Assembly (NCBI RefSeq): GCF_008364825.1
Contig: NZ_VTTO01000004.1
Span: forward strand, 387,202-451,201
Reading direction: 5' to 3'
DNA: 64,000 nucleotides
Origin: Azospirillum sp. B21
GTDB lineage: Bacteria > Pseudomonadota > Alphaproteobacteria > Azospirillales > Azospirillaceae
Shown here one piece after another: positions 1 to 8,611 of this stretch. The notes below the pieces were generated by a model. That model saw nothing but the letters and a program-made list of their open reading frames with translations, did not search any database and had not been told where the DNA came from. Position 1 is the first letter of the stretch. Every line of letters starts with the position of its first letter. Both the position numbers and the translations under genes were made by a program.

Positions 1-1142
1 ACCGCCTCGGCGATGCGGCGGGCCTCGGCGGTGCCGATGGAATAGCGGCCGGCGATCTGCGGCGTCCATGCCGCCACCGCGCCATCCACCGCGGCGCGGA
101 GACGTTCGCCCCAACCCGGCGCGATCCAGCGCGGGTTGCTCCAGCCGGCGGCATCCTTGACCAGCGCCGCCAGTTCCGGTGCGTCGGCGAGGAACAGGCG
201 CGGGTCGACCGCCGACTTCATGCGGTCGATCGCCATCTGGCGGTAGCTGGCGAAGCGGATGGTGCCGGTGCGGTTGGACGCGGCCTCCAGCATCGGGGCC
301 AGCAGGTCGTCCACCGCCGTCCAGGCGGGGGAGGCGAGCAGGGCGTTGTCGTCCGGGCAGGCGGGATGGGCGCCGAAATTGTCGCGGTTGCTGCCATAGA
401 GCGGCTCCATCGCCTTCCAGGCCGCCGCACCGCGCCGCTCCATCACCGAGCAGGGCCACGCCATCTCGACATCGTCGCTGACCACCCGCAAGGCGGTCAG
501 GAAGCCCTCGTCGGTCGTCAGGTCGACTCCCGACGCGGTCTCGCGCGAATAAGGATCCTCGATGCCCTCGACGGCTTCGCGCAGCAGGGCGTCGGCCTTG
601 GCGCGGTCGGGGGAGGGGCCGAAGCGCAGCGCATAGGCGGTCCACCCCTTGCCCAGCCCGCCGCGGATCTCGGCCAGCCGCTTCCCGGCGCCGGCCGGGT
701 CGGCGGCGATCCCGTCGACGATGGCCGCCAGCGCGGTGACCGCCTTGGGCACCGACTCGGCCAACGCGGTCCTGCGGGCGTCGAGGACCGGACCGAGGCA
801 GGTGGCGACGGACGAGCCCGCCGTGGCGCACTGATTGCGCTGGGCCAGCCACGCCTTCTGCTCCGCCCGCAGCCGTTCGCGGTCGGCGGTACCGGACAGG
901 GCCTGCAGCGTCTTGTAGGCGTCGGCGATCTCACTGTCGGCATCGGCCAGCTTCGGATCGGCGCAGATCGCCTTTTCCACGGGCGTGGAGGCCGCCTTGC
1001 AGTCGAAGGACGGCTGTGCCCGGGCCGTACCGCCTGCGACCATGACCGAAAGGGCCAGTGCCGCGCCGGCGAGCGCCATCCGTCCATGCGGCGGCAGCGT
1101 CAAGCGGATCGACGGTCCCGTAAGGTCCAGCTGGCCCATCAT
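1..1142 (-). CDS. Secreted LprI-like (DUF1311) protein, 3' end outside window
   Basis: Reading frame open from an ATG at 1142 (or the adjacent ATG at 1139, better spaced from GGGAG) through the window edge, so the C-terminus is missing. An N-terminal hydrophobic stretch (roughly residues 22-42, ending TARA-Q) looks like a Sec signal peptide, placing the protein in the envelope or periplasm. Directly after it comes SFDCKAASTPVEKAIC, the two-cysteine signature of the LprI/DUF1311 family, followed by a DAEIADAYK-like helix and further Cys residues. Some family members inhibit lysozyme. The remaining ~280 residues are unrecognised. Envelope location is supported; lysozyme inhibition is only a family possibility. 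Confidence 0.7.
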   Translation of the reverse strand, partial: MMGQLDLTGPSIRLTLPPHGRMALAGAALALSVMVAGGTARAQPSFDCKAASTPVEKAICADPKLADADSEIADAYKTLQALSGTADRERLRAEQKAWLAQRNQCATAGSSVATCLGPVLDARRTALAESVPKAVTALAAIVDGIAADPAGAGKRLAEIRGGLGKGWTAYALRFGPSPDRAKADALLREAVEGIEDPYSRETASGVDLTTDEGFLTALRVVSDDVEMAWPCSVMERRGAAAWKAMEPLYGSNRDNFGAHPACPDDNALLASPAWTAVDDLLAPMLEAASNRTGTIRFASYRQMAIDRMKSAVDPRLFLADAPELAALVKDAAGWSNPRWIAPGWGERLRAAVDGAVAAWTPQIAGRYSIGTAEARRIAEA

Positions 1143-1215
1143 GTCTCCCTGGGATTGTGGCCCGGGGAAGATACGGAATCCCCCGCCATTTGTCCCGTCC
1201 CAGGGCAGGAAGATC

Positions 1216-1863
1216 TCAGGGCAGGAAGGCAACCGAGACGGCGGCGAAATGGCAGCTGGCGGCGGCCAGCACCAGCAGGTGCCAGACCGCATTGTTGTAG
1301 GGCATCCGCTCCATCAGGTGGAAGACGACGCCGACGGTGTAGATCAGGCCGCCGGCAACCAGCAGCCACAGCGCGGGTGCCGACAGCACCGACCCCAGCG
1401 GCTCCAGCGCGGTGACGATCGCCCAGCCCAGCCCGAGATACAGCGCCAGCCCCAGCCGGTGGAAGCGTCCGGGAAAGCGCAGCTTCAGCGCCGCCCCGAA
1501 GGCGGCCCCGCCCCATACAGCGCCGCCCAGCACGACGCCCTGGCCCAGCCCCAGCGTGAAGGGGGTGTAGGTGCCGGCGATCATCACGAAGATCATGGCA
1601 TGGTCGACCCGCCGCAGCAGGGCCTTGCCGAAGCCGGGCGGGGCGAGGTTGTAGGCGGCCGACGCGCTGAGCATGCCGACCAGCCCCAGCCCATAGATCG
1701 CCAGGGCAAGGGCCGTTCGGGTGGGCATCGTGCCGGAGAGGACCGCGGCATTCAGCAGCCAGACGAATCCGGCGATCCCGGCTGTGACGCCGACGGCATG
1801 GACGACCGCATCCGCCCGCCGCTCGCCGACGCTGTAGACGGGAAACTGGTGGGCATCCGGCAT
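1216..1863 (-). CDS. Hemolysin III family (HlyIII/YqfA-type) membrane protein
   Basis: 215-residue polytopic membrane protein beginning MPDAHQFPVYSVGERRAD. About seven hydrophobic segments are visible, together with family hallmarks: a histidine in the first helix (ADAVVHAVG), the RRVDHAMIFVMIAGTYTPF segment, and the C-terminal VVFHLMERMPYNNAVWHL segment. These histidines correspond to the conserved metal site of PAQR/HlyIII proteins. I chose the ATG at 1863 over a longer frame because GAGGTG lies about 9 bases upstream and homologues start here. The hemolysin name is historical; role in envelope or membrane homeostasis is uncertain. Upstream sequence to 2060 has no other gene. Confidence 0.85.
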   Translation of the reverse strand: MPDAHQFPVYSVGERRADAVVHAVGVTAGIAGFVWLLNAAVLSGTMPTRTALALAIYGLGLVGMLSASAAYNLAPPGFGKALLRRVDHAMIFVMIAGTYTPFTLGLGQGVVLGGAVWGGAAFGAALKLRFPGRFHRLGLALYLGLGWAIVTALEPLGSVLSAPALWLLVAGGLIYTVGVVFHLMERMPYNNAVWHLLVLAAASCHFAAVSVAFLP

Positions 1864-2060
1864 CGGCACATCACCTCGATCGACGCGTGGAGGGAAGGTG
1901 GCCGCCGGAAAGGGGCCCTGCGTCGAACATGGTGTGCCTGCCGCACCTGCGCCACCGTCCGATGGTGGGATGGGGGCGCGGTGTGTTTGGGCCATCCGCT
2001 TATGCGGGAAGAAGCGGCCGGCTTCCCGGCGTCGTTACTTGGCGCCGCTATTCAGCGTCC

Positions 2061-2330
2061 TTATTCGGCTGCGTAGGCGATGGTTTCCGGCGCGCGATGG
2101 CGCGGCATCGGCTCCGACAAACCGGCGGCCTTGCGGAAATAGCAGAGGGCGTAAACGCGGACGCAGCCGGTGAGATTGTCACAGTCCTGGCGTTCGGCAT
2201 CGATCTTCGACACCAGCTCGCTCATCGTCATGTGCTCGCGGGTGCAGATTTCCTCCAGCGACTCCCACTCCACCGGCATCAGCTTCATGCTGGTCCGCTT
2301 GCCGTTCACCCTGATGTTGCGCATCTGCAT
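2061..2330 (-). CDS. Ribbon-helix-helix domain protein
   Basis: 89 residues starting MQMRNIRVNGKRTSMKLMPVEW. The pattern of a basic beta strand (RTSMKLM), a helix (EWESLEEICTREH), a turn, then MTMSELVSKIDAERQ is that of the ribbon-helix-helix fold used by small DNA-binding repressors (RHH_4 type). The C-terminal half contains a CDNLTGCVRVYALCYFRKA segment with three cysteines, typical of this alphaproteobacterial family. Start chosen at 2330 because GGAGGG precedes it by about 7 bases. A divergent small gene starts at 2494, so the 163-base gap probably holds both promoters. Targets are unknown. Confidence 0.8.
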   Translation of the reverse strand: MQMRNIRVNGKRTSMKLMPVEWESLEEICTREHMTMSELVSKIDAERQDCDNLTGCVRVYALCYFRKAAGLSEPMPRHRAPETIAYAAE

Positions 2331-2493
2331 GTGGGAGCCCTCCGTTGCTGGTGCATAAACAGGTATGCGAAACCGCTGCGACCTTGCTGTGAAGTTTTTC
2401 ACAGGCGAGAGAACGACGATGGGGCTGGACACGTTACAGGAGCAGCGGACAGCCGGACGGATGCCAGCCCGCTCCACCGGATCGGAGGTTGCG

Positions 2494-2682
2494 ATGACCC
2501 GACATAATGCCTTGCATTCCATAATAGAAGAGGCCGCCGCCGCACGTTCGGCGCTGTGCGAGAACGAGTTGGTCATCCGCCTGGACAACATCCTGGCCAT
2601 CGCACGCGCGGCGCTGGAGGAGGAAGAAGGGGACGAAATGCCGCAGCCCGCCCAAACTGTCCGCCGGACTCTCGGCCCATAA
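2494..2682 (+). CDS. Small hypothetical protein
   Basis: 62 residues starting MTRHNALHSIIEEAAAARSA and ending RRTLGP. The protein is mostly predicted helix with an acidic patch (EEEEGDE); no domain is recognised. The start is set by GGAGG at 2483-2487, seven bases before the ATG. A longer frame from 2365 exists but has no ribosome site. It is divergent from the ribbon-helix-helix gene. A plain functional guess is not justified. Confidence 0.6.
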   Translation: MTRHNALHSIIEEAAAARSALCENELVIRLDNILAIARAALEEEEGDEMPQPAQTVRRTLGP

Positions 2683-2715
2683 AAAAACCGCCGCTAACCC
2701 ATTGGATTAGCGGCG
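2681..2715 (-). terminator. Intrinsic terminator, minus strand
   Basis: Perfect 9-bp stem CGCCGCTAA/TTAGCGGCG with a 9-base loop, followed on the minus strand by seven T residues. It ends the candidate small RNA or the transcript of the LysR gene at 3017-3910. Confidence 0.85.
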
Positions 2716-2822
2716 AGTTGAACAGGGAGGCTTCACGTCTGGGAGACGCTGGGTCCGAGGACCCAACCCCGGAGGGGAGACCTCCGGGACGAAACATCGG
2801 GTGCTGCGTCGCAGCATCCAAC

Positions 2823-2837
2823 GGTCAAAATTTGACC
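2823..2837. promoter_or_regulatory. AT-rich palindrome GGTCAAA-A-TTTGACC
   Basis: Perfect 7-bp inverted repeat around one base, in the gap between the small-RNA hairpins and the LysR gene. It is AT-rich compared with its surroundings and could be an operator. The binding protein is unknown. Confidence 0.35.
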
Positions 2838-3016
2838 ATTCCGCTGCCAACTTTCCAGGCACAAATGAATAAATCTACCATGCAAGCCACGCATGGCTAG
2901 AAAAGACCCTTAGAAGGCTAATAAAAATGCCGAAATCGACCGGACTGCTCCCGAATGATGGTGCAGCGCGGTCAATTTCGGCAACTCTCTTGCAAACTGT
3001 CGGAAAATGCGCCGGA

Positions 3017-3910
3017 TCAGAACGGAGTTTCTGCCACTTTTTTGACCAGGAAGTCGCGGAAGACCGCGATGCGCTTGGAATGGCGCAATTCTTCGGCATA
3101 AACGAAGTAAGCATCGACTTTCGGGCCGTCGACGTCCGGCAGGACGCGGGTCACGTCCTTGGAGAAGCTGTCGACCAGGAAGTCGGGAAGCGCGCCGATG
3201 CCCAGCCCGCTCTCCACCGCGCGGTAGATGGCGTAGACGCTGTTGACCTGCAGGATCGGCTTCCGGTTGGGCGAGGGGTCGCCCACCTCCATAATCCAGT
3301 TGACGTTGGGGATTGGCGCCCGCACGTCCGGCGGATAGGTGATCAGGTCGTGGCTGTCCAACTCGGCCGGCGTCTTGGGCGTACCCTTCTTCTTCAAGTA
3401 GCTCTGGCTGGCATAAAGATGGAAGCGGATCGACATCAGGTGCCGCTGGATCAGGTCCGGCTGGCGCGGCGTGTTCATGCGGATGGCGATGTCCGCCTCC
3501 CGCATCGCCAGGTCCAGCTCGTCGTCGTCGATCAGCAGAGTCAGCTGGATGTCGGGGTAGATCGACATGAACTCGTTGATGCGCGGCGTCAGCCAGGTCG
3601 ATCCGAAGGCGACGGTCGTCGTCACCCGCAGCGGCCCCTTGGGATGCTCCCGGCTTTCGGTCAGCATCGCCTCGGTCATCGACAGCTTGGCGAAGACGTC
3701 GCGGGCGGTGCGGTGAAGCAACTCGCCCTGTTCGGTCAGGATCAGCCCGCGGGCGTGGCGGTGAAACAGCGGAACGCCCAGGCTTTCCTCAAGCGCGCTG
3801 ATCTGGCGGCTGACCGCCGACTGGCTGAGGTTCAACGTCTCGCCGGCATGCGTGAAGCTGCCGGCTTCGGCCACCGCGTGGAAAACCCGCAGCTTGTCCC
3901 AATCCATCAT
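3017..3910 (-). CDS. LysR-family transcriptional regulator
   Basis: 297 residues. The N-terminal winged helix-turn-helix is clear (LRVFHAVAEAGSFTHAGETLNLSQSAVSRQISALE, residues 7-41), followed by a periplasmic-binding-like effector domain from about residue 90. The frame starts MMDWDKL; either Met is possible. The next gene upstream on this strand is a DHA2 exporter (4162-5616), separated by 250 bases, so joint transcription is uncertain. The effector is unknown. Confidence 0.9.
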   Translation of the reverse strand: MMDWDKLRVFHAVAEAGSFTHAGETLNLSQSAVSRQISALEESLGVPLFHRHARGLILTEQGELLHRTARDVFAKLSMTEAMLTESREHPKGPLRVTTTVAFGSTWLTPRINEFMSIYPDIQLTLLIDDDELDLAMREADIAIRMNTPRQPDLIQRHLMSIRFHLYASQSYLKKKGTPKTPAELDSHDLITYPPDVRAPIPNVNWIMEVGDPSPNRKPILQVNSVYAIYRAVESGLGIGALPDFLVDSFSKDVTRVLPDVDGPKVDAYFVYAEELRHSKRIAVFRDFLVKKVAETPF

Positions 3911-4161
3911 GCTGTCCCGCCCCGGTGCGCAGCCGCCCGGAGCCTCCCATTATCTTGAGGACGGCGCATGGCCGCCATGCATGTTTATAGCGGGAACGCG
4001 CCCGGAACGCACGCGCTACCAACCCTGACTCGCACGAAAATTAATCATGATCGCCGGAATTATTCTCATCCGAAGTCTCAGCGATCCGGCTATATCCGCA
4101 GAATGGATAGGGCTGTTGCCGATGCTCGGAAACGGCCGGCCGGCGGTTCGACCCAGTTTTG

Positions 4162-5616
4162 CTAATCCGCCGCATCGGTCAATGCGGCAGCCTTGACCGA
4201 TGCGCTGCGCGGGTTGCCGTCTCTTTCGGCCGACTTGCCGCCGCCGATGTGCCCGCTGATCTCGTCGCCGGCATCGGCGGGCAGGCGCCAGAAGGGCAGG
4301 CTGGAGGCGCAGGCCATCAGCCCCACCGTCAGGAAGGCCGGGACGAAGGAGGCCGGGGTCAGGACGCCGCCGCTCCACTGCACGGTCAGGTGCAGCGCCG
4401 TGGCGCCGACGGCGACTCCCAGGCTCAGCGACAGCTGCTGCATCACGCTGGCCAGCGTGTTGGCCCGGCTGGTCATCGCCTGCGGCACCTCGGCATAGCT
4501 CAGCGTGTTCATGCCGGTGAATTGCAGCGACCGGAAGAAGCCGCCCAGCAGCAGCGCGCCCAGGATCACCAGATGCGGCGTGTCGGGCCGGAAGGCGCCG
4601 TAGCCGGCCAGGATGACACCGCTGACCAGCGCATTCAGCCCCAGCACCAGACGGAAGCCGAAGCGGCGCAGGATCGGGCCGGCCAGCGCCTTCATCGTCA
4701 GCGCCCCCGCCGCCCCGGCGAAGGTCAGGGCTCCCGACTCGAAGGCGGTCAGGCCGAAGCCGATCTGCAGCATCACCGGCATCAGGAAGGGCACCGCGCC
4801 GATGCCGATGCGGAACAGCGTGCCGCCCAGAACCGAGGCGCGGTAGGTCGGCAGCCGGAACAGCGACGGGTCCAGCACCGGCCGCACCACCCGCCGGGCA
4901 TGGCGCAGATAGGCCAGCGTCGCCAGCAGCGCCGCCCCCAGCAGCCCCGCCACGGCATAGGCCGGCAGCAGGTCGCGCCCGACATTCTCGAAGCCGAACA
5001 TGAAGGCGGCGAGTGCTATGGAACTCCACAGGAAACCGCGGGCGTCGAAGGGGTCGCGCTGCTCCTCCTTCAGGTTGGGGATCAGCGCCAGAACGAGCGC
5101 GATGCCGACCAGCCCGATCGGCACGTTGATGAAGAAGATCCAACGCCAGGAGGCATAGGTGGTGATGGCGCCGCCCACCAGAGGGCCCAGCGCCGGGCCG
5201 ATCAGCGCCGGCAGGGTCATCCGCGCCATGGCCGTCACCAGCTGGTCCTTGGGCACCGTGCGCAGCAGGATCAGCCGGCCGACCGGCACCATCATCGCGC
5301 CGCCGATGCCCTGGACGATGCGGGCGGCGACCAGCTCGGCCAGACCGTTCGACAGTCCGCAGGCGACGGAGCCCAGCGTGAAGACGCCGATGGCGCTGGC
5401 GAAGACGGTGCGCGCGCCGTAGCGGTCGGCCGCCCAGCCGCTGACCGGCAGGAACACCGCCAGCGCCAGCATGTAGGAGGTCATCGCCAGACTGAGCCGC
5501 AGGGGATCCTCGCCCATCGACCGCGCGATCTCCGGCAGCGCGGTGGCGATCACCGTCGCGTCGAGATTCTCCATGAACAGGGCGCAGGCGATGATCAGCG
5601 GGGTGACACGCGACAT
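4162..5616 (-). CDS. DHA2-family (EmrB-type) MFS drug exporter
   Basis: 484 residues with about 14 hydrophobic segments, as expected for the drug:H+ antiporter-2 family. Recognisable motifs are motif D1 near the start (FMENLDATVIATALPEIA), motif A (GWAADRYGARTVF), motif B (RIVQGIGGAMMVPVGR) and motif C (LPALIGPALGPLVGG). It is an inner-membrane proton-coupled exporter; substrates cannot be inferred. No membrane-fusion partner (EmrA) is adjacent, so it may act alone. The C-terminal tail (after about residue 455) is hydrophilic. A LysR gene lies downstream on the same strand and might regulate it. Confidence 0.9.
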   Translation of the reverse strand: MSRVTPLIIACALFMENLDATVIATALPEIARSMGEDPLRLSLAMTSYMLALAVFLPVSGWAADRYGARTVFASAIGVFTLGSVACGLSNGLAELVAARIVQGIGGAMMVPVGRLILLRTVPKDQLVTAMARMTLPALIGPALGPLVGGAITTYASWRWIFFINVPIGLVGIALVLALIPNLKEEQRDPFDARGFLWSSIALAAFMFGFENVGRDLLPAYAVAGLLGAALLATLAYLRHARRVVRPVLDPSLFRLPTYRASVLGGTLFRIGIGAVPFLMPVMLQIGFGLTAFESGALTFAGAAGALTMKALAGPILRRFGFRLVLGLNALVSGVILAGYGAFRPDTPHLVILGALLLGGFFRSLQFTGMNTLSYAEVPQAMTSRANTLASVMQQLSLSLGVAVGATALHLTVQWSGGVLTPASFVPAFLTVGLMACASSLPFWRLPADAGDEISGHIGGGKSAERDGNPRSASVKAAALTDAAD

Positions 5617-5762
5617 GACGGACCGTCAGGCAGGGAGCGGAACCCTAGGAATGTGAGCCGTTCCGCCGCCATGACCATCGCGCGTGCGAAAGCCCTGCCA
5701 TGCGTAAGCGCGGTCGGAGATAGACCGTCTTTTGGGAAGTGCGGGATCGGCGGGCAAGATCG

Positions 5763-5902
5763 ACACGGATGTCACGGATTTCGACACGGATGTCACGGAT
5801 GCGGCGTTGCCCGGGTCCATGCCTGCCGGGAACGGCCGGAACGTCGCCATGTTCAAGAAAAATCCGTGTAATCCGTGTCTAAATCCGTGACATCCGTGTG
5901 AA
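5763..5902. repeat. Long inverted repeat built of ACGGAT units (copy 1)
   Basis: Left arm 5763-5800 and right arm 5865-5902 are about 38 bases and match at about 35 positions as reverse complements, with a ~64-base spacer. Each arm is itself a repetition of ACACGGAT/TCACGGAT units. The right arm is followed by AATCTTG, which also follows the copy at 52.7 kb, so the element extends past the palindrome. The gap 5617-5934 holds no gene. Transcribed, it would form a long hairpin between the DHA2 exporter promoter and the enoyl-CoA hydratase 3' end. Confidence 0.85.
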
Positions 5903-5934
5903 TCTTGTGAACCGCAACTGCACTTTCCCCAAAA

Positions 5935-6726
5935 TCAGCGCCCCGTGAACACCGGCTTCCGCTTCTCCAGGAAGGCGCGGTAGCCCTCGCGGAAGTCTTG
6001 CGTGCCGAAGCAGCGGTAGCATTCGGCGATCTCCGCTTCGGTCAGCGGAACCGGGTCTGACAGGCGGCGGACATAGCGCTTGTGCAGGGTGGCGGCCAGC
6101 GGTGCGCCGGCGGCGATGCGCTGGACGGTCGCGGCGATCTCCGCCTCGAATCCCTCGTCGGGAACGACTCGGTGGACGAGCTTCTTGTCCTTGGCCTCCG
6201 CCGCCCCGAAGACGCGGCCTTCCAGCAGGATTTCCAGCGCCGCCGGGCCGCCGGCCACGTCGGCGACCAGCTTCAGCTCCGTCGGTCCCATGGAAATGCC
6301 GAGCCGGCTGACGGGCACGCCGAAGCGGCTGCTCTCCGAACAGACCCTGAGGTCGCAGGCCAGCGCCACCGCCAGCCCGATGCCGCAGCAGGGGCCGTCG
6401 ATTGCGGCCAGCACCGGGTGGCGAAGGCCGCGCAGTCCGTCCAGCCCCTCGTCCATCAGGTCGCCGTAGGCGGCGCCCTGTTCGGGGCTGTTGCGCTCGC
6501 TCTCGAACTCGGAGATGTCGGCGCCGGGGGAGAAGGTGCGGGCGCCGGTGGAACCGGGTCCGCCGCGCATCACCACGACGCGGGTTCCCTCGTCGGTCTC
6601 CAGCGCGCCCAGGTGGCCGATCAGGGCGTGCCACATCGGTTTGTCGAAGGCGTTCAGCTTGTCCGGGTTGGACAGGGTCAGGGTCGCGACCGCTCCATCG
6701 CGGGTCAGGGTGATGGTGCCGGCCAT
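5935..6726 (-). CDS. Enoyl-CoA hydratase/isomerase family protein
   Basis: 263 residues of the crotonase superfamily, a cytoplasmic acyl-CoA hydratase or isomerase. Visible features: LNAFDKPMW, an oxyanion-hole segment (TFSPGADISEFESER), the second oxyanion element AAIDGPCCGIGLAVALACDLRV at about residues 108-129, and the SRFGVPVSRLGISMGP region. The C-terminal FREGYRAFLEKRKPVFTGR is typical. Start at 6726 is supported by GGAG about nine bases upstream; a longer frame through the tRNA gene is spurious. No other fatty-acid gene is adjacent, so the exact substrate is open. Confidence 0.88.
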   Translation of the reverse strand: MAGTITLTRDGAVATLTLSNPDKLNAFDKPMWHALIGHLGALETDEGTRVVVMRGGPGSTGARTFSPGADISEFESERNSPEQGAAYGDLMDEGLDGLRGLRHPVLAAIDGPCCGIGLAVALACDLRVCSESSRFGVPVSRLGISMGPTELKLVADVAGGPAALEILLEGRVFGAAEAKDKKLVHRVVPDEGFEAEIAATVQRIAAGAPLAATLHKRYVRRLSDPVPLTEAEIAECYRCFGTQDFREGYRAFLEKRKPVFTGR

Positions 6727-6914
6727 GCCGCAATCTCCATCCGTTGCCGTATGGCCGCACACCATAGCGCCCTGCCGAAGGGACGCAAGACGCCCGGTGC
6801 CGCAGCGCGGCAAAGACGGATAGAACCTCCACGAAAAAAGTGAGGGGAGGGTGAATTTTCCTCTTGCGGCGGAGGCCGCGTTTCCGTAGAAAGCGGCTCC
6901 CGGACGACGGGAGC

Positions 6915-6989
6915 GCGGGCGTAGCTCAGGGGTAGAGCACAACCTTGCCAAGGTTGGGGTCGAGGGTTCGAATCCCTTCGCCCGCTCCA
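6915..6989 (+). tRNA. tRNA-Gly(GCC)
   Basis: 75 bases including an encoded CCA. The acceptor stem GCGGGCG pairs with CGCCCGC; the D arm is AGCTCAGGGGTAGAGC; the anticodon loop TTGCCAA gives anticodon GCC; the T arm is GAGGGTTCGAATCCCTT. All arms pair as expected. Confidence 0.97.
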
Positions 6990-7012
6990 GTTCTCCGGTA
7001 AAGCGAAGACCA

Positions 7013-7050
7013 AAGGGCCGGGCGGCAACGCACCGGCCCTTCGCTTTTTC
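7013..7050 (+). terminator. Intrinsic terminator after tRNA-Gly
   Basis: Stem AAGGGCCGG (7013-7021) pairs with CCGGCCCTT (7033-7041), followed by CGCTTTTT. A longer alternative stem can use GCGAAG at 7003-7008. It lies 24 bases past the tRNA. Confidence 0.85.
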
Positions 7051-7150
7051 CGTCTTGGCCATTCCGGCCCGGCTTTTTCGGTCTCCATGGCCTGGAATCA
7101 CCGGGCATCCCGTATCGACACCGGCCGTCCGGCGCGCTAGATCCTTATCC

Positions 7151-8446
7151 ATGACCGACACTTCCCTCGCCGCCCGCGGCGTTGCGCTCGACCTGCTGCG
7201 CGACGTGCTGCGCAAGTCCGTTCCCTTCGACGACGCGTTCGACGCGCATCCCGAACTGGCGGCGCTGCAGCCGCGCGACCGCGGCTTCGTCCGCCTGCTG
7301 GTCGCCACCGTCCTGCGCCGCCTGGGCCAGATCGACGAGCTGATCCAGTCGAGCCTCGCCAAGCCGGGCCTGCCCAAAGCCGCCATCCACGACATGCTGC
7401 GGCTGGGAACGGCGCAGCTGGTGTTCCTGAACACCCCCGCCCATGCCGCAGTCGATACCGCGGTGGAACTGGCGGCGGCGCGCAACGCCGCTCCCTACAA
7501 GGGGCTGATCAACGCCGTGCTGCGCCGAATCGGACGCGAAGGGGTGGAGATGGCGGCGCGGCAGGATGCCGGGCGGCTGAACACGCCGGACTGGCTGTGG
7601 CTGTCCTGGCGCTCCGCCTACGGCACCGCCCGCACCCGCGGCATCGTCGAGGCGCACCTGCACGAGGCGCCGCTGGACATCACGGTGAAGTCCGACCCGG
7701 AGGGCTGGGCCGAGCGGCTGGGCGCCACCCTGCTGCCGACCGGATCGCTGCGCCGCCCGCCCGGCGGATCGGTGATCGAGCTTCCGGGCTTCGAGGACGG
7801 GGAGTGGTGGATCCAGGACCTCGCCGCCTCGCTGCCGGCCAAGCTGTTCGGCGATCTTCGGGGCAAGCGGGTGTTCGACCTGTGCGCCGCTCCCGGCGGC
7901 AAGACGGCGCAGCTGGTGGTGCAGGGTGCGCAGGTCACCGCCATCGACCGCTCGGCCCGCCGGCTGGAGCGGGTCACCGAAAATCTGAAGCGCCTCAAGC
8001 TGCAGGCCGAGGTGCTGGCCGCCGACGCCGCGACCTGGGAGCCGGAGGAGCCGGCCGACGCCGTGCTGCTCGACGCGCCCTGTTCGGCGACCGGGGCGAT
8101 CCGGCGCCATCCCGACATCCTGCGCGTCAAGACGCCCGACGACATCGCCAAGCTGGCCCGTGCCCAGTCGCGGCTGCTCGCCCGCTCGGTCGAGCTGGTC
8201 AAGCCTGGTGGCACGCTGATCTACTGCACCTGCTCCCTCCAGCCGGAGGAAGGGGAGGCGCAGATCGCCCGCCTGCTGGACCAGGACAAGCGGGTGGAGC
8301 GCTGGCCGGTCACCGCCGGGGAGCTCGGCGGGCTGTCGGAGCCGATCAACGAGGCCGGCGAGATCCGCAGCCTTCCGGGGATGCTGGCCGATCTCGGCGG
8401 GATTGACGGCTTCTTCGTCGCACGACTGCGGCGACGCCCGGACTGA
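7151..8446 (+). CDS. rsmB: 16S rRNA (cytosine-967-C5) methyltransferase
   Basis: 431 residues. The N-terminal NusB-like RNA-binding domain spans about residues 1-130 (LDLLRDVLRKSVPFDDAF, RDRGFVRLLVATVLRR). The C-terminal Rossmann methyltransferase has the SAM motif LCAAPGGKTAQL, the catalytic motif DAPCSATG and the second catalytic cysteine in YCTCSLQPEEGE. Both cysteines of the RNA m5C mechanism are therefore present. The start at 7151 (MTDTSLAARG) fits the family; no strong ribosome site is seen. It is followed by a heparinase-like gene and purH, an order I recall as common in alphaproteobacteria. Confidence 0.93.
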   Translation: MTDTSLAARGVALDLLRDVLRKSVPFDDAFDAHPELAALQPRDRGFVRLLVATVLRRLGQIDELIQSSLAKPGLPKAAIHDMLRLGTAQLVFLNTPAHAAVDTAVELAAARNAAPYKGLINAVLRRIGREGVEMAARQDAGRLNTPDWLWLSWRSAYGTARTRGIVEAHLHEAPLDITVKSDPEGWAERLGATLLPTGSLRRPPGGSVIELPGFEDGEWWIQDLAASLPAKLFGDLRGKRVFDLCAAPGGKTAQLVVQGAQVTAIDRSARRLERVTENLKRLKLQAEVLAADAATWEPEEPADAVLLDAPCSATGAIRRHPDILRVKTPDDIAKLARAQSRLLARSVELVKPGGTLIYCTCSLQPEEGEAQIARLLDQDKRVERWPVTAGELGGLSEPINEAGEIRSLPGMLADLGGIDGFFVARLRRRPD

Positions 8447-8611
8447 GGCCGCATCCGTTCCGCAGCGAGGGATAATTCCCAGGCCCGTCTTGCGGTGCGG
8501 GCGGCGAATTGATACGACACGACCTATGCTTTCGTCCGTGTTCTCCCGCACCGCATCATCACCCTCCGCCGGCCGCCGACGCCGCTCGCGGTCCTGAAGG
8601 AGTCGGCGCTG

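Larger units (their letters stand above)
2681..2840 (-). ncRNA. Candidate intergenic small RNA (minus strand)
   Basis: This 334-base gap carries a run of hairpins. Read on the minus strand they are: GGATGCTGCG/CGCAGCACC at about 2820-2800; CCCGGAGG-TCTCC-CCTCCGGG; GGGTCC-TC-GGACCC; and CGTCT-CCC-AGACG. They are followed by a 9-bp stem (2707-2715 with 2689-2697) and then seven T residues (2687-2681), a good intrinsic terminator. Several exposed segments are CU-rich (TCTCC, CTCCC), as in alphaproteobacterial small RNAs that pair with ribosome-binding sites. No open frame explains the conservation of structure. The 5' end is a guess; no convincing promoter was identified. It could instead be the structured 3' UTR of the LysR gene upstream. 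Confidence 0.5.

Noticed and set aside
6915..6989. tRNA-Gly as an attachment site for an integrated element
   Set aside because: No integrase and no repeated tRNA 3' end nearby were seen; flanking genes are core genes.
6727..7485. N-terminal extension of the enoyl-CoA hydratase frame
   Set aside because: It would run through the tRNA-Gly gene and into rsmB in antisense. The ATG at 6726 with GGAG upstream is the real start.
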